Shown: piece by piece, positions 19,102 to 27,611 of the stretch
Layout of the letters: every line of letters begins with the position of its first letter
Numbering within the stretch: the first letter of the stretch is position 1
Assembly (NCBI RefSeq): GCF_002355415.1
Contig: NZ_AP014936.1
Coordinates: forward strand, 1,426,001-1,490,000
Length of the DNA: 64,000 bases
From: Sulfurifustis variabilis
Lineage (GTDB): Bacteria > Pseudomonadota > Gammaproteobacteria > Acidiferrobacterales > Sulfurifustaceae
Direction: 5' to 3'
Position numbers and translations under genes: made by a program
Notes under the pieces: generated by a model
The model's input: the letters and a program-made list of their open reading frames with translations, nothing else
What the model was told of the DNA's origin: nothing
The model's database searches: none

Positions 19102-19170
19102 CCGCTGGATTTTTTGCGCGCCCACCACTTTTTCCAACGAATTTAGCCGGATAGAACCGGGGGACCAAAC

Positions 19171-20217
19171 ATGGACAGCAACAAGACCAAGGCGCTCAGT
19201 GCCGCACTGGGCCAGATCGAGAAGCAGTTCGGCAAGGGCTCGGTCATGCGGCTCGGCGATTCCGGCACCGTGCAGCCGGCGGAGGTCATCTCGACCGGCT
19301 CGCTCGGCCTCGATATCGCCCTCGGCATCGGCGGCATGCCCCGCGGCCGGGTCGTGGAAATCTACGGGCCGGAGTCCTCCGGCAAGACCACCCTGGCGCT
19401 CTCCCTGACCGCCCAGGCCCAGAAACTGGGCGGCACCGCCGCGTTCGTGGACGCGGAGCACGCCCTCGATCCCCTCTATGCCAAGAAGCTCGGGGTCAAC
19501 ATCGACGAGCTCCTCGTCTCCCAGCCGGATTCCGGCGAGCAGGCCCTGGAGATCACGGACATGCTGGTGCGCTCCGGCGCGGTCGATGTGGTCGTGATCG
19601 ACTCCGTGGCGGCGCTCACCCCCAAGGCCGAGATCGAGGGCGAGATGGGCGAGCCGCAGATGGGCCTGCACGCGCGCCTCATGTCCCAGGCCCTGCGCAA
19701 GCTCACCGCAAACATCAAGCGCTCGAACACCCTCGTCATCTTCATCAACCAGATCCGCATGAAGATCGGCGTGATGTTCGGCAACCCCGAGACCACGACC
19801 GGCGGCAACGCCCTCAAGTTCTACGCCTCGCAGCGCCTCGACATCCGCCGCATCGGCTCGATCAAGAAGGGCGAGGAGGTGATCGGCAACCAGACCCGGG
19901 TCAAGGTGGTCAAAAACAAGTTGGCCCCTCCGTTCCGGCAGTGCGAGTTCGACATCCTCTACAACGAGGGCATTTCCAAGCTGGGCGAGCTGATCGACAT
20001 CGGGGTGGAGCAGGGCATCATCGAGAAATCGGGCGCCTGGTACACCTATAAGAAGGACCGGATCGGCCAGGGCAAGGAGAACGCCCGCGAGTACCTGAAG
20101 GAGCACGGCGACACGGCGGCCGAGATCGAGGCGCGTATCCGCGAGAAAACCGTGATTGCGCGGTCGGGCGGTAACGGCGAGGCGGCCGAGGCCGTGCCCG
20201 AGGAGGTCGAGGCCTGA
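19171..20217 (+). CDS. recA: Recombinase RecA
   Basis: The 348-residue protein is full length and has no intein. It shows the Walker A motif [13 protein letters not shown], Walker B region [24 protein letters not shown]-binding loops [16 protein letters not shown] and the [18 protein letters not shown] stretch. RecA forms ATP-dependent filaments on single-stranded DNA for homologous recombination and induces LexA cleavage. Its stop overlaps the likely recX start. Confidence 0.98.
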   Translation: MDSNKTKALSAALGQIEKQFGKGSVMRLGDSGTVQPAEVISTGSLGLDIALGIGGMPRGRVVEIYGPESSGKTTLALSLTAQAQKLGGTAAFVDAEHALDPLYAKKLGVNIDELLVSQPDSGEQALEITDMLVRSGAVDVVVIDSVAALTPKAEIEGEMGEPQMGLHARLMSQALRKLTANIKRSNTLVIFINQIRMKIGVMFGNPETTTGGNALKFYASQRLDIRRIGSIKKGEEVIGNQTRVKVVKNKLAPPFRQCEFDILYNEGISKLGELIDIGVEQGIIEKSGAWYTYKKDRIGQGKENAREYLKEHGDTAAEIEARIREKTVIARSGGNGEAAEAVPEEVEA

Positions 20218-20681
20218 TCGACGAGCCGGCGATCGACGCCGCCAGGGCGCGGTCGCTGGCGCTGCGGTGGCTCACCCGGCGGGAGCACAGCCGGGAGGAG
20301 CTGACCGAGAAGCTCCGGCGCAAGGGATGCGCCGGGGGAGTCGCGGAAGAGGTGGCGGCGCGGCTCGCCGAGGAGGGCCTCCTCTCCGACGAACGCTTCG
20401 CCGAGATCCTCGTGCGGAGCCGGCGCGAGCGGGGTCACGGGCCCCTTCGGATCGCGAAGGAGCTCGAGGAGAAGGGATTGACGCAGGACGCGATCGAGCG
20501 CTGGGTGGATCCCCGAAGCCGAGACTGGGTTGCGCAGGCGAGCCGAGTGCGCCGGCGCAAGTTCGGCGCTCGGCCGCCGAAGGACTACGCGGAGCGCGCG
20601 CGGCAGGCGCGGTTCCTGCAGTACCGGGGCTTCACGTTCGACCAGATCAAGCGGGCGCTGAAGGAAGCGGGCGAGGATTGA
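20214..20681 (+). CDS. recX: RecA regulator RecX, probable CTG start
   Basis: The frame encodes RecX features: [19 protein letters not shown] at the start, then [31 protein letters not shown], and [16 protein letters not shown] at the end. RecX binds and limits RecA filaments. No ATG, GTG or TTG lies in frame before residue 46, and starting there would remove the first helical repeat. The CTG at 20214 overlaps the recA stop as CTGA and has GAGGAGG about 8 bases upstream, so a CTG start giving 155 residues is the best reading. A canonical-start-only annotation would truncate it to 109 residues. Confidence 0.8.
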   Translation: MIDEPAIDAARARSLALRWLTRREHSREELTEKLRRKGCAGGVAEEVAARLAEEGLLSDERFAEILVRSRRERGHGPLRIAKELEEKGLTQDAIERWVDPRSRDWVAQASRVRRRKFGARPPKDYAERARQARFLQYRGFTFDQIKRALKEAGED

Positions 20682-20699
20682 TGTCGAAGCAGAATTACT

Positions 20700-20910
20700 C
20701 CCTCTCCCGCGAAGCGGGAGGGGGATGGGGTGAGGGCAGCTAGTTCGAGAAGATTCTCACCAACTCCCCCTCTCCCGCTTGCGGGAGAGGGATGGGGTGA
20801 GGGCAACTGGTTCGAATGGACTCCCACCAACTCCCCCTCTCCCGCAATGCGGGAGAGGGATGGGGTGAGGGTAGCCCCTCACCCTCGCCCTCTCCCCGGA
20901 GGGGAGAGGG
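20700..20910. repeat. Tandem CCCTCTCCC hairpin array, about 67-bp period
   Basis: Three direct copies begin at 20700, 20768 and 20835, each a CCCTCTCCCGC hairpin followed by GATGGGGTGAGGG. The two spacers between copies are related to each other (both have TTCGA near the start and CACCAACTCC at the end). A fourth hairpin in the opposite orientation (arms 20888-20897 and 20901-20910) closes the array. It fills the gap between recX and alaS. It is the same family as at 14.2 and 50.4 kb, and is not a CRISPR because the spacers are repeats themselves. Confidence 0.85.
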
Positions 20911-20954
20911 AAGGAAGTCGAGAGTCGAGAGAGGACGGGTTTCAAGGCTGAGAG

Positions 20955-23543
20955 ATGAAGAGCACCGAGATTCGGACGCGGTTTCTGGAGTACTTCCGGC
21001 GCAACGGGCACGCGGTCGTGCCCTCGAGCCCGCTCGTGCCGGCGAACGACCCGACCCTGCTCTTCACCAACGCCGGCATGGTGCAGTTCAAGGACGTCTT
21101 CCTCGGCATCGACAAGCGGCCGTACACCCGCGCGGCGAGCAGCCAGCGCTGCGTGCGGGCGGGCGGAAAGCACAACGACCTCGAGAACGTCGGCTACACG
21201 GCCCGCCACCACACCTTCTTCGAGATGCTCGGTAACTTCAGCTTCGGCGACTACTTCAAGCGCGAGGCGATCGGCTACTGCTGGGAGTTCCTGACGAAGG
21301 AGCTGAAGCTCCCGCCCGACCGGCTCTGGGTCACCGTCTACCAGGACGACGACGAGGCCGCCGACATCTGGCTCAAGGAGCTCAAGGTCGATCCGAAGCG
21401 CTTCGCCCGGCTCGGCGAGAAGTCGAACTTCTGGCAGATGGGCGACACCGGCCCCTGCGGCCCGTGCAGCGAGGTGTTTTACGACCACGGCCCCGGCATT
21501 CCCGGCGGACCGCCGGGCAGCCCGGACGAGGACGGGGACCGCTACGTCGAGATCTGGAACCTCGTGTTCATGCAGTACAACCGCGACGGCCAGGGCGTCC
21601 TGACGCCCCTGCCCAAGCCCTCGGTCGATACCGGCATGGGGCTCGAGCGCATCGCGGCGGTGATGCAGGGCGTGCACAGCAACTACGCCATCGATCTTTT
21701 CAAAAATTTGATCGCGGCGACCGCAAAGCTCCTCGGCACCAGCGAACGCGAGAGCCATTCGCTCAACGTCGTCGCCGATCACATCCGCGCGGCGGCCTTC
21801 CTGATCACCGACGGCGTGTTCCCGTCGAACGAGGGCCGGGGCTACGTGCTGCGCCGCATCGTGCGCCGCGCGATCCGCCACGGTCACCGTCTGGGCGCCA
21901 CGGAGCCGTTTTTCTACCGCCTCGTCGCCCCGCTGATCGCCGAGATGGGCGACGCCTACCCGGAGCTCACCGCGGCGCGGGAAACGGTCGAGCGCGCGCT
22001 CCGGCAGGAGGAGGAGCGGTTCAACGAGACCCTCGAGCAGGGGCTCAGGATCCTCGAAGACGGCATCACCGCGCTCGAGGGCGACGTCGTGCCGGGCGAG
22101 CTGGTTTTCCGGCTCTACGACACGTACGGCTTCCCTCTCGACCTCACGCGCGACGTGGCGCTCGAGCGCAACCTGCGGCTCGACATGGAAGGCTTCGAGC
22201 GCGAGATGGCGGCGCAGCGCGAGCGCGCGCGGGCGGCCTCGAGCTTCAAGACCGCGGCGGTGGGCGGCGGCGCGCGCGCCGCGGTGGAGACGGCCTTTAC
22301 CGGCTACGAGACCGTGCGCGACGAGGCGACCGTGCAGGCGATCGTCGTCGACGGCCAGGATCGTTCCGCCATCCGCGCGGGCGAGGAAGGCGTGGTTTAC
22401 CTCGATCGCACGCCGTTCTACGCCGAGTCGGGCGGGCAGGTGGGCGACCAGGGCTGGCTGAAGACCCCCGGCGCCGTGTTCGTCGTTCGGGACACCCAGA
22501 AGGGCTACGCCCACATCGGGCGGCTGGAGCGGGGCGAGATCCAGGTCGGGGCGCGGGTCGAGTGCCAGGTCAACGAAGCGAAGCGCCATGCGACCGCCTA
22601 CAACCATTCCGCGACGCACCTGCTGCACGCGGCCCTGAAGAAGGTGCTCGGCCCTCACGTGCAGCAGAAGGGCTCGCTCGTGGCCCCCGACCGGCTGCGC
22701 TTCGACTTCTCGCACTTCGTGCCGATGACGCTCGAGCAGATCCAGGAGGTCGAGGAGCTGGTCAACGACGAGATCCGCCGGAACAGCCCGGTCGAGACCC
22801 GGCTCATGGCGCTCGACGAGGCCATGAAATCCGGCGCCTGCGCGCTCTTCGGCGAGAAGTACGACGAGGAGGTGCGGGTCGTCGGCATGGGCGAGTTCTC
22901 GCTCGAGCTGTGCGGCGGCACCCACGTGCACCGGACGGGGGACATCGGTTTCTTCAAGATCGTCTCCGAAGGCGGCGTGGCGGCCGGCGTGCGCCGCGTG
23001 GAGGCGGTCACCGGCCCGGGCGCGCTGGAGTACGTGCGCGGGATCGAGGACCGGCTGGGGCGCATCGCCGAGCTGGTCCGGGGCGGACGGGAAGAGGCAG
23101 TCGCTAAGGTCGAGCAGCTCCAGGGCCGCCTGCGCGGGCTGGAGAAGGAGCTCGAGGGGCTGCGGGCGCAGCTCGCGAGCGGCAGCGGCAGCTCGCTCCT
23201 CGACCAGGTCCGGGAGATCAAGGGCGTGAAGGTGCTCGCCGCGCAGCTCGACGGCGCCGACGTCAAGACGCTGCGCGAGGCGATGGACCGGCTCAAGGAC
23301 AAGCTCGGGCGGGCGGCGATCGTGCTCGCGGCCGTGAGCGAGGGCAAGGTGACGCTGATCGCCGGCGTGACCAAGGACCTGACGGGCAAGGTCAACGCCG
23401 GCGAGCTGGTGAACCACGTGGCCACGCACGTCGGCGGACGCGGCGGCGGTCGGGCGGACATGGCGCAGGCCGGCGGGACGAAGCCCGAGGGCCTGCCCGC
23501 CGCGCTCGAGGCCGTGACCGGCTGGGTGGCCGAGCGCCTCTGA
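20955..23543 (+). CDS. alaS: Alanyl-tRNA synthetase
   Basis: The 862-residue protein is full length. The class II catalytic core starts at [19 protein letters not shown] and includes [16 protein letters not shown]. The editing domain carries the zinc-binding motif [11 protein letters not shown] and the matching [12 protein letters not shown]. The C-terminal C-Ala region ends with [17 protein letters not shown]. It charges tRNA-Ala and hydrolyses mischarged Ser and Gly. Position after recA-recX and before lysC-csrA is standard for gammaproteobacteria. Confidence 0.97.
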   Translation: MKSTEIRTRFLEYFRRNGHAVVPSSPLVPANDPTLLFTNAGMVQFKDVFLGIDKRPYTRAASSQRCVRAGGKHNDLENVGYTARHHTFFEMLGNFSFGDYFKREAIGYCWEFLTKELKLPPDRLWVTVYQDDDEAADIWLKELKVDPKRFARLGEKSNFWQMGDTGPCGPCSEVFYDHGPGIPGGPPGSPDEDGDRYVEIWNLVFMQYNRDGQGVLTPLPKPSVDTGMGLERIAAVMQGVHSNYAIDLFKNLIAATAKLLGTSERESHSLNVVADHIRAAAFLITDGVFPSNEGRGYVLRRIVRRAIRHGHRLGATEPFFYRLVAPLIAEMGDAYPELTAARETVERALRQEEERFNETLEQGLRILEDGITALEGDVVPGELVFRLYDTYGFPLDLTRDVALERNLRLDMEGFEREMAAQRERARAASSFKTAAVGGGARAAVETAFTGYETVRDEATVQAIVVDGQDRSAIRAGEEGVVYLDRTPFYAESGGQVGDQGWLKTPGAVFVVRDTQKGYAHIGRLERGEIQVGARVECQVNEAKRHATAYNHSATHLLHAALKKVLGPHVQQKGSLVAPDRLRFDFSHFVPMTLEQIQEVEELVNDEIRRNSPVETRLMALDEAMKSGACALFGEKYDEEVRVVGMGEFSLELCGGTHVHRTGDIGFFKIVSEGGVAAGVRRVEAVTGPGALEYVRGIEDRLGRIAELVRGGREEAVAKVEQLQGRLRGLEKELEGLRAQLASGSGSSLLDQVREIKGVKVLAAQLDGADVKTLREAMDRLKDKLGRAAIVLAAVSEGKVTLIAGVTKDLTGKVNAGELVNHVATHVGGRGGGRADMAQAGGTKPEGLPAALEAVTGWVAERL

Positions 23544-23646
23544 TCGCGCGGCCGCTGTCGGCCAGCCGACACAGGATCCTGTTTACTCGTGCACGGAAAG
23601 CCGGTTTAATCTGCGCCCTTTGATCCGCGAAGCCGCTTCTTCCCGC

Positions 23647-24903
23647 ATGGCGCTGATCGTCCAGAAGTACGGGGGCACCTCGGTGGGCAGCCCCGAGCGC
23701 ATCGCCGCCGTGGCCGACAAGGTCGCGCGCATGCGCGCGGCGGGCCACGACATGGTCGTCGTCGTGTCGGCGATGAGCGGGGAGACGGACCGGCTGATCA
23801 AGCTCGCGAAGAGCGTGCACCCGGAGCCGCCGGCGCGCGAGCTCGACGTGCTGCTCGCGACCGGCGAACAGTCGACGATCGCGCTCCTCAGCATGGCGCT
23901 CAATCGGCGCGGCGCGGAGGCGCGTTCGTACACCGGCCACCAGGTGCACATCCTGACGGACAACGTGCACGGCAAGGCGCGGATCCTCGACATCGACGAC
24001 AAGCGCGTGCGCGACGACCTGAAGAAGGGCCGCGTGGTCGTGATCGCCGGCTTCCAGGGCGTGGACGAAGAGGGCAACATCACGACCCTCGGACGCGGCG
24101 GCTCGGACACGACCGCGGTCGCCATGGCAGCCGCGCTCAAGGCCGACGAGTGCCAGATCTACACCGACGTCGACGGCGTCTACACCACCGATCCGCGGGT
24201 CGTGCCCCAGGCGCGCCGTCTGGACCGGATCACGGACGAGGAGATGCTCGAGATGGCGAGCCTCGGTTCCAAGGTGCTGCAGATCCGGTCGGTCGAGTTC
24301 GCGGGCAAGTACCGCGTCCCGCTGCGGGTGCTGTCCTCCTTCGAGGAAGGACCCGGCACGCTGATCACGTACGAGGAAGACGAGATGGAAGCGCCAGTGA
24401 TATCAGGCATCGCGTTCAACCGCGATGAGGCCAAGATCACGATCCGGGGCGTGCCGGACAAGCCGGGCATCGCGGCGCGCATCCTCGGCGACGTGGGCCG
24501 GGGCAATATCAACGTCGACATGATCGTGCAGAACGTCGGCGCCGACGGCACGACCGACTTCACGTTCACCGTCCATCGTGCCGACTATCCGAAGGCGCTT
24601 GAGATACTGAAGCAGGTGGCGCAGGATTTGAAAGCGCGCGAGGTGAGCGGCGACGACAAGATCGTGAAGATATCCATCGTCGGCGTCGGCATGCGGTCGC
24701 ACGCGGGCGTGGCGGGCACGATGTTCAAGGCGCTGGCGGACGAAGGCATCAACATCCAGATGATCTCGACGTCGGAAATCAAGGTGTCGGTGGTCGTCGA
24801 CGAGAAATATCTGGAGCTCGGCGTGCGTGCCCTGCACGACGCCTTCGGACTCGGCGAGGCGCCGGCTCAGGGGTCGCCGGCCAAGGGTGCCGCCCGCTCC
24901 TGA
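23647..24903 (+). CDS. lysC: Aspartate kinase
   Basis: The 418-residue protein has the aspartokinase start ALIVQKYGGTSVGSPERI, the catalytic region VVVVSAMSGETDRLI and TLGRGGSDTTAVAMAAAL. Two C-terminal ACT domains follow (from about residue 265: ISGIAFNRDEAKITIRGV, then IVKISIVGVGMRSHAGVA), which bind lysine or threonine for feedback control. It phosphorylates aspartate, the first step to Lys, Thr and Met. The ATG at 23647 fits the family start; a TTG 27 bases upstream is possible but unneeded. No lysine riboswitch is seen upstream. Confidence 0.95.
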   Translation: MALIVQKYGGTSVGSPERIAAVADKVARMRAAGHDMVVVVSAMSGETDRLIKLAKSVHPEPPARELDVLLATGEQSTIALLSMALNRRGAEARSYTGHQVHILTDNVHGKARILDIDDKRVRDDLKKGRVVVIAGFQGVDEEGNITTLGRGGSDTTAVAMAAALKADECQIYTDVDGVYTTDPRVVPQARRLDRITDEEMLEMASLGSKVLQIRSVEFAGKYRVPLRVLSSFEEGPGTLITYEEDEMEAPVISGIAFNRDEAKITIRGVPDKPGIAARILGDVGRGNINVDMIVQNVGADGTTDFTFTVHRADYPKALEILKQVAQDLKAREVSGDDKIVKISIVGVGMRSHAGVAGTMFKALADEGINIQMISTSEIKVSVVVDEKYLELGVRALHDAFGLGEAPAQGSPAKGAARS

Positions 24904-25236
24904 TCGCGCGGGACTCTCGAATCGTTGCTCTTCCCCCGGCGAGAGCGCACGGGGGGAGGGGATGCTAGTGTGAGTACAGGAGGGCGACCGCGGCTATCGC
25001 CCAGCAGTCGGCTGGCATGGAAGCTGCATCGATGTGAGTAGGATCGTACGAATTTGCCGGGTATACTGTTTTTTGTCGAAGAATCCGGGACTTAAAAGCA
25101 CCGCGCCCCCGTGCACTTTTGGACCGGCTAGAGCAAGGCCAACGTCAACAGAGGCGGTACACGATCAGCAGGGCGGCTGAAGGCGACAACGGAACGTGGA
25201 TCACCAAAACGGAGCGACTTTAAGGAGTAACAGCGG
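24904..25236. other. Intergenic leader between lysC and csrA
   Basis: No gene is seen. A GC-rich hairpin (CCCCCG near 24936 pairing with CGGGGG near 24951) follows lysC but has no T tract. TATACT at 25062-25067 could be a -10 box for csrA, but no convincing -35 hexamer lies at the right distance. AAGGAG precedes the csrA start and contains a GGA that CsrA itself could bind, as in known csrA autoregulation. Confidence 0.4.
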
Positions 25237-25446
25237 ATGCTGATTCTAACTCGACGCATTGGAGAGACGCTGAACATCGGCGACGACGTTCAGGTGACGG
25301 TCCTCGGGATCAAGGGCAACCAGGTGCGCATCGGCGTGAACGCGCCGAAGGAAATTCCGGTTCATCGCGAAGAAATCTACGAGCGCATCAAGAAGGAGCG
25401 GGAATCCGGCATGGTGCGCGAGCACGACGTGGCGGAAAAGGGCTGA
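25237..25446 (+). CDS. csrA: Carbon storage regulator CsrA
   Basis: The 69-residue protein is a standard Csr[19 protein letters not shown] leads into [19 protein letters not shown], and the RNA-binding segment [10 protein letters not shown] contains the conserved arginine. CsrA dimers bind GGA motifs in mRNA leaders to control translation and stability of carbon, motility and biofilm genes. A hairpin terminator and then tRNA-Ser follow. Confidence 0.97.
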   Translation: MLILTRRIGETLNIGDDVQVTVLGIKGNQVRIGVNAPKEIPVHREEIYERIKKERESGMVREHDVAEKG

Positions 25447-25472
25447 GCCCATTTCCTTTACCTCTCGCGGGG

Positions 25473-25498
25473 CAGCAGGTATCCTTGCCTGCTGTTTT
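25473..25498 (+). terminator. Rho-independent terminator after csrA
   Basis: CAGCAGG at 25473-25479 pairs with CCTGCTG at 25488-25494 and is followed by TTTT. It lies 27 bases after the csrA stop and just before tRNA-Ser. Confidence 0.65.
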
Positions 25499-25501
25499 CC
25501 C

Positions 25502-25593
25502 GGAGAGATGGCCGAGTTGGTCGAAGGCGCACCCCTGCTAAGGGTGTATACGCCAAAAGCGTATCGAGGGTTCGAATCCCTCTCTCTCCGCCA
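25502..25593 (+). tRNA. tRNA-Ser (GCT)
   Basis: A 92-base class II tRNA with encoded CCA. Acceptor GGAGAGA pairs with TCTCTCC at 25583-25589, discriminator G at 25590. The anticodon loop CTGCTAA reads GCT. A long variable arm and the T arm GAGGGTTCGAATCCCTC are present. The last 25 bases of gene plus flank (25575-25599) are repeated exactly at 25746-25770 inside a structured repeat. Confidence 0.95.
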
Positions 25594-25611
25594 TCCACGC
25601 ACAAGAGGAAT

Positions 25612-25770
25612 CGACAGCGCAGAGCCTCTTGAGTGGACCAAAAGTGGAGGCGAACCCGAGTAGAGGGTTCGACAAATTCGCCGGGAGCGAATTTGAGCGC
25701 CGCGAGAGCGGCGACCCGGAGGGCGGAGTGCAGGACGCACGGAGTAATCCCTCTCTCTCCGCCATCCACG
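25612..25770 (+). repeat. tRNA-tail hairpin repeat, Ser-type copy
   Basis: The unit core runs 25651-25764. Helix H0 joins CGAACCC (25651-25657) and GGGTTCG (25665-25671), leaving the T-loop half GTTCGA. Then come H1 with stem AAATTCGC, loop CGGGA (25682-25686) and stem GCGAATTT; H2 CGCCGC with loop GAGA; a short CCC/GGG hairpin H3; and H4 GTGC with GCAC (25728-25740). GAGTA leads into the tRNA-Ser 3' tail ATCCCTCTCTCTCCGCCA at 25747-25764 and six more flanking bases. The four-hairpin insert thus splits a copied T arm between TTCGA and ATCCC. Arg-type copies at 27.6-27.9 kb share the same layout. Confidence 0.85.
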
Positions 25771-25786
25771 ATAATGCCGTTTCCAC

Positions 25787-25863
25787 GCGCCCGTAGCTCA
25801 GCTGGATAGAGTACCTGGCTACGAACCAGGCGGTCGGGAGTTCGAATCTCTCCGGGCGCGCCA
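25787..25863 (+). tRNA. tRNA-Arg (ACG)
   Basis: A 77-base tRNA with encoded CCA. Acceptor GCGCCCG pairs with CGGGCGC at 25853-25859, and the anticodon loop CTACGAA reads ACG. The T arm is GGGAGTTCGAATCTCTC. From the anticodon loop to CCA (25816-25863) the sequence is repeated exactly at 27510-27557, marking an insertion into this tRNA gene. The tRNA's own terminator now lies 1.7 kb downstream. Confidence 0.96.
25816..25863 (+). repeat. Left attachment-site copy (tRNA-Arg 3' half, 48 bp)
   Basis: Identical over 48 bases to 27510-27557. The identity runs from the anticodon stem to CCA, the usual crossover zone for tyrosine recombinases in tRNA genes. Confidence 0.85.
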
Positions 25864-25924
25864 TTTTTCAAAAACTTAGCGCGCGGTTTTGCTAACTTTT
25901 TGCACACCCTGTGACATTCCCCGG

Positions 25925-26299
25925 CTACTGTGACATTCGATTGTACTTCCGAGCGTTCACAGTGGCGGGAAGCACTTGCAGGTTCTCGGGCACGTGCAAG
26001 CCGCACACATCTTTCCCTTGCAGCGGAATGACGTGATCGACGACGTACTCGGTCGTCTTCAGTAGCCGGCCACGTCGCCACCTGCGTGCGCCCCGTGTCA
26101 GGCGCGCAGCCTCTTCGTAGCTCGCCTCGATCGCTTTCTTGTCGGCCCATGCGGGGGTCGCTTGGCGCAGCCGCGTGGCGCGCCGGCGGTCGCCCGATTG
26201 CTTTGGCGTGAGCGGCGACGCGTCCTCAGTCGGTTGGTTTAAGAGCTCCGCCAGCCAGGGCGGGCAAGGGAGCGGCTTTACAACAAGAGCGGGTTCCAT
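25925..26299 (-). CDS. HNH endonuclease, phage-type
   Basis: The 124-residue protein has a basic N-terminal half and a C-terminal HNH motif. [20 protein letters not shown] is followed by [15 protein letters not shown], giving the D-H, N and N residues expected of the family. Similar small HNH proteins occur in phages near terminase genes or as free-standing nicking enzymes. It is encoded just inside the left boundary of the tRNA-Arg insertion, reading toward the boundary. The ribosome-binding site is weak. Role in the element is unknown. Confidence 0.75.
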   Translation of the reverse strand: MEPALVVKPLPCPPWLAELLNQPTEDASPLTPKQSGDRRRATRLRQATPAWADKKAIEASYEEAARLTRGARRWRRGRLLKTTEYVVDHVIPLQGKDVCGLHVPENLQVLPATVNARKYNRMSQ

Positions 26300-26328
26300 G
26301 CCGCTCAGAAAATAGCGCCCTGCTCTTC

Positions 26329-26355
26329 GGGGCTGCAGAAACCGGCTGCAGCCCC
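26329..26355. promoter_or_regulatory. Perfect 10-bp palindromic hairpin in a divergent promoter region
   Basis: GGGGCTGCAG at 26329-26338 is matched by CTGCAGCCCC at 26346-26355 with a 7-base loop. It lies between the divergent HNH gene and the gene at 26408. It could be an operator or a small terminator; the plus strand has TTTTT a few bases later (near 26363). Confidence 0.4.
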
Positions 26356-26407
26356 GGTGGCGTTTTTGGTCAACTCATAGCCTCGATCCTCGGGCTAGGG
26401 AGGGCCC

Positions 26408-26716
26408 ATGGCGACCAAAAACTACACCACGGAGTGGCTCGTCCTGCAGGTGAAAGACGTGAAGGCCTACGTGATCAACATCTGGGACCGCAACGACGTC
26501 TTGGCGGACGTGACGATGGGCGCGATTCGGGCGGCGGTGAACGGCCTGACGTACGCCGAGCTCGTAGCACAGCCGCCGGAGCCGCAAGTGCTTGACGCGG
26601 TGCGCCGCGAGGTAAACCAGTTCGGGTTTAAGCTCCATAAGATCACGTTCTCTGACTTGGGCCGGGTAAAGTCACTTCGGCTGATTCAGCACGCGGCGGA
26701 CAAGCTCGACAACTAG
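26408..26716 (+). CDS. Small protein, possible SPFH/band-7 domain fragment
   Basis: The 102-residue product has an ATG with GGGAGG upstream. Its pattern resembles the C-terminal part of SPFH/band-7 (stomatin-like) proteins: VLQVKDVKAYVINIWDRNDV, then ADVTMGAIRAAVNGLTYAEL, then REVNQFGFKLHKITFSDLGR. Full SPFH proteins are over 250 residues with an N-terminal membrane anchor, which is absent here. The resemblance is suggestive only. The 3' end overlaps the convergent lipoprotein gene by 4 bases. Confidence 0.55.
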   Translation: MATKNYTTEWLVLQVKDVKAYVINIWDRNDVLADVTMGAIRAAVNGLTYAELVAQPPEPQVLDAVRREVNQFGFKLHKITFSDLGRVKSLRLIQHAADKLDN

Positions 26717-26913
26717 CTGCCCCACCAGCGGTAGCCCTTGTCGCGCACGCAGACGTCCACCGCGGCCCGGTTCTCCCCGCCTACTGCAAGCTCGCACTCG
26801 GCCTTGGCGCGCTGGTACTCCTCCCAGGTGGTAGGCTCCCCGTTATGCGTGAACTCCGGGCCCCGCGAGGCGCACCCCGCGAGCAAGGTGCAAAGTACGA
26901 AGACGTAGCGCAT
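26713..26913 (-). CDS. Small lipoprotein
   Basis: The 66-residue product has a short signal peptide with lipobox LLAGCAS (cysteine near residue 15), followed by a mature part of about 50 residues with two cysteines and the end RWWGS. A strong AAGGAGG lies about 12 bases upstream of the ATG. Small lipoproteins of this kind occur in phages and in accessory islands; no family was recognised. Confidence 0.65.
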   Translation of the reverse strand: MRYVFVLCTLLAGCASRGPEFTHNGEPTTWEEYQRAKAECELAVGGENRAAVDVCVRDKGYRWWGS

Positions 26914-26987
26914 GGTTCACAAGTCCTCCTTGTTATCGAAGCGGCGAAATTATGCAGCCCCGGCCGATCCACGGGCAACATCCGTTC

Positions 26988-27389
26988 ATGCACCCCAAAA
27001 CTACAGGCGACATCACAGAAGCAGCCGTTCTAACCGCGCTTCTGCAGGCTGGCAAGGCGGTCCTGCGGCCCTTCAGCGAAAACCACCGGTACGATTTGGC
27101 CATCGACGAGGGCGACGGGCGGATTTCGCGCGTCCAGTGCAAGACTGGGCGGCTCAAGGATGGGGCCATCGAGTTCAAGACGTGTAGCAGTCAGGCTCAT
27201 CGTGGGAAGGGAACGCGGGCGTACCACGGCGACATTGAGTACTTCGGGGTGTATTGCCCAGAAACCGGGCGGAGCTACCTGGTCCCGGTAACCGCGTGTC
27301 AGACTACGCGGGTCGCGAAGCTCCGGGTGGAGCCGCCGAAGAACGGACAAACGAAAGGCGTTCGTCCAGCCGCTGATTTTGAGCTGTGA
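26988..27389 (+). CDS. PD-(D/E)XK endonuclease, group I intron-associated type
   Basis: The 133-residue protein starts KTTGDITEAAVLTALLQAGK. It carries the nuclease core RYDLAIDEGDGRISRVQCKTGR, where D, then Q-C-K after the strand, gives the PD-(D/E)XK site. The family end IEYFGVYCPETGRSYLVPV and LRVEPPKNGQ is present. Relatives are homing-type or repair-type nucleases. An in-frame ATG at 26952 would add twelve residues; 26988 fits the family start better. It reads toward the right boundary of the insertion. Confidence 0.78.
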   Translation: MHPKTTGDITEAAVLTALLQAGKAVLRPFSENHRYDLAIDEGDGRISRVQCKTGRLKDGAIEFKTCSSQAHRGKGTRAYHGDIEYFGVYCPETGRSYLVPVTACQTTRVAKLRVEPPKNGQTKGVRPAADFEL

Positions 27390-27509
27390 CATTCGCGCAG
27401 CCCGTAGTGCGGAGAATCAAGCGCTTATCTCCGCGTACCATGCGGAGGAATGTCACAATCGCGCCACCAAAAACCGAATCGCGCCAGTTACTTGGCGCAA
27501 TTCGACAGA

Positions 27510-27557
27510 TGGCTACGAACCAGGCGGTCGGGAGTTCGAATCTCTCCGGGCGCGCCA
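27510..27557 (+). repeat. Right attachment-site copy (tRNA-Arg 3' half, 48 bp)
   Basis: Exact copy of 25816-25863. It ends in CCA and is followed at once by a terminator hairpin, which is probably the original end of the tRNA-Arg transcript before insertion. Confidence 0.85.
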
Positions 27558-27599
27558 ATCAATGCAAAAGGGCCCCTTGTGGGCCCTTTTGCATTGATT
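27558..27599. terminator. Long terminator-like hairpin after the tRNA-Arg tail
   Basis: ATCAATGCAAAAGGGCCC pairs with GGGCCCTTTTGCATTGAT in an 18-bp stem around a CTTGT-type loop. It contains A and T tracts on both sides and could terminate in both directions. Related hairpins follow the two Arg-type repeat tails downstream. Confidence 0.75.
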
Positions 27600-27611
27600 G
27601 ATGTACTTGTC

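Larger units (their letters stand above)
25864..27557. mobile_element. 1.7-kb tRNA-Arg-integrated mini-element without integrase
   Basis: The element is bounded by the 48-bp direct repeats of the tRNA-Arg 3' half. It holds four small genes: HNH nuclease (minus), a possible SPFH-type fragment (plus), lipoprotein (minus) and PD-(D/E)XK nuclease (plus). No recombinase is present, so it is either a remnant or a satellite mobilised in trans. Near both ends is the 11-base word TGTGACATTC plus C or G: direct at 25910-25920, 25929-25939 and 27385-27395, and inverted at 27447-27457. These are possible arm-type recombinase sites. A hairpin GCGCCA/TGGCGC lies at 27481-27498, beside the right repeat. Confidence 0.75.

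Noticed and set aside
20156-20743. 195-codon plus-strand frame over recX
   Set aside because: RecX motifs are in the neighbouring frame; this one is Arg/Gly-rich shadow.
20700-20910. Possible CRISPR array
   Set aside because: Repeats are palindromic REP-like units and the spacers are related to each other; no cas genes are nearby.
25458-26150. Minus-strand frames reading GFEPSI or ERFELPTAWFVA across the tRNA genes
   Set aside because: These are the familiar spurious proteins made by translating tRNA genes and tRNA-tail repeats backwards.
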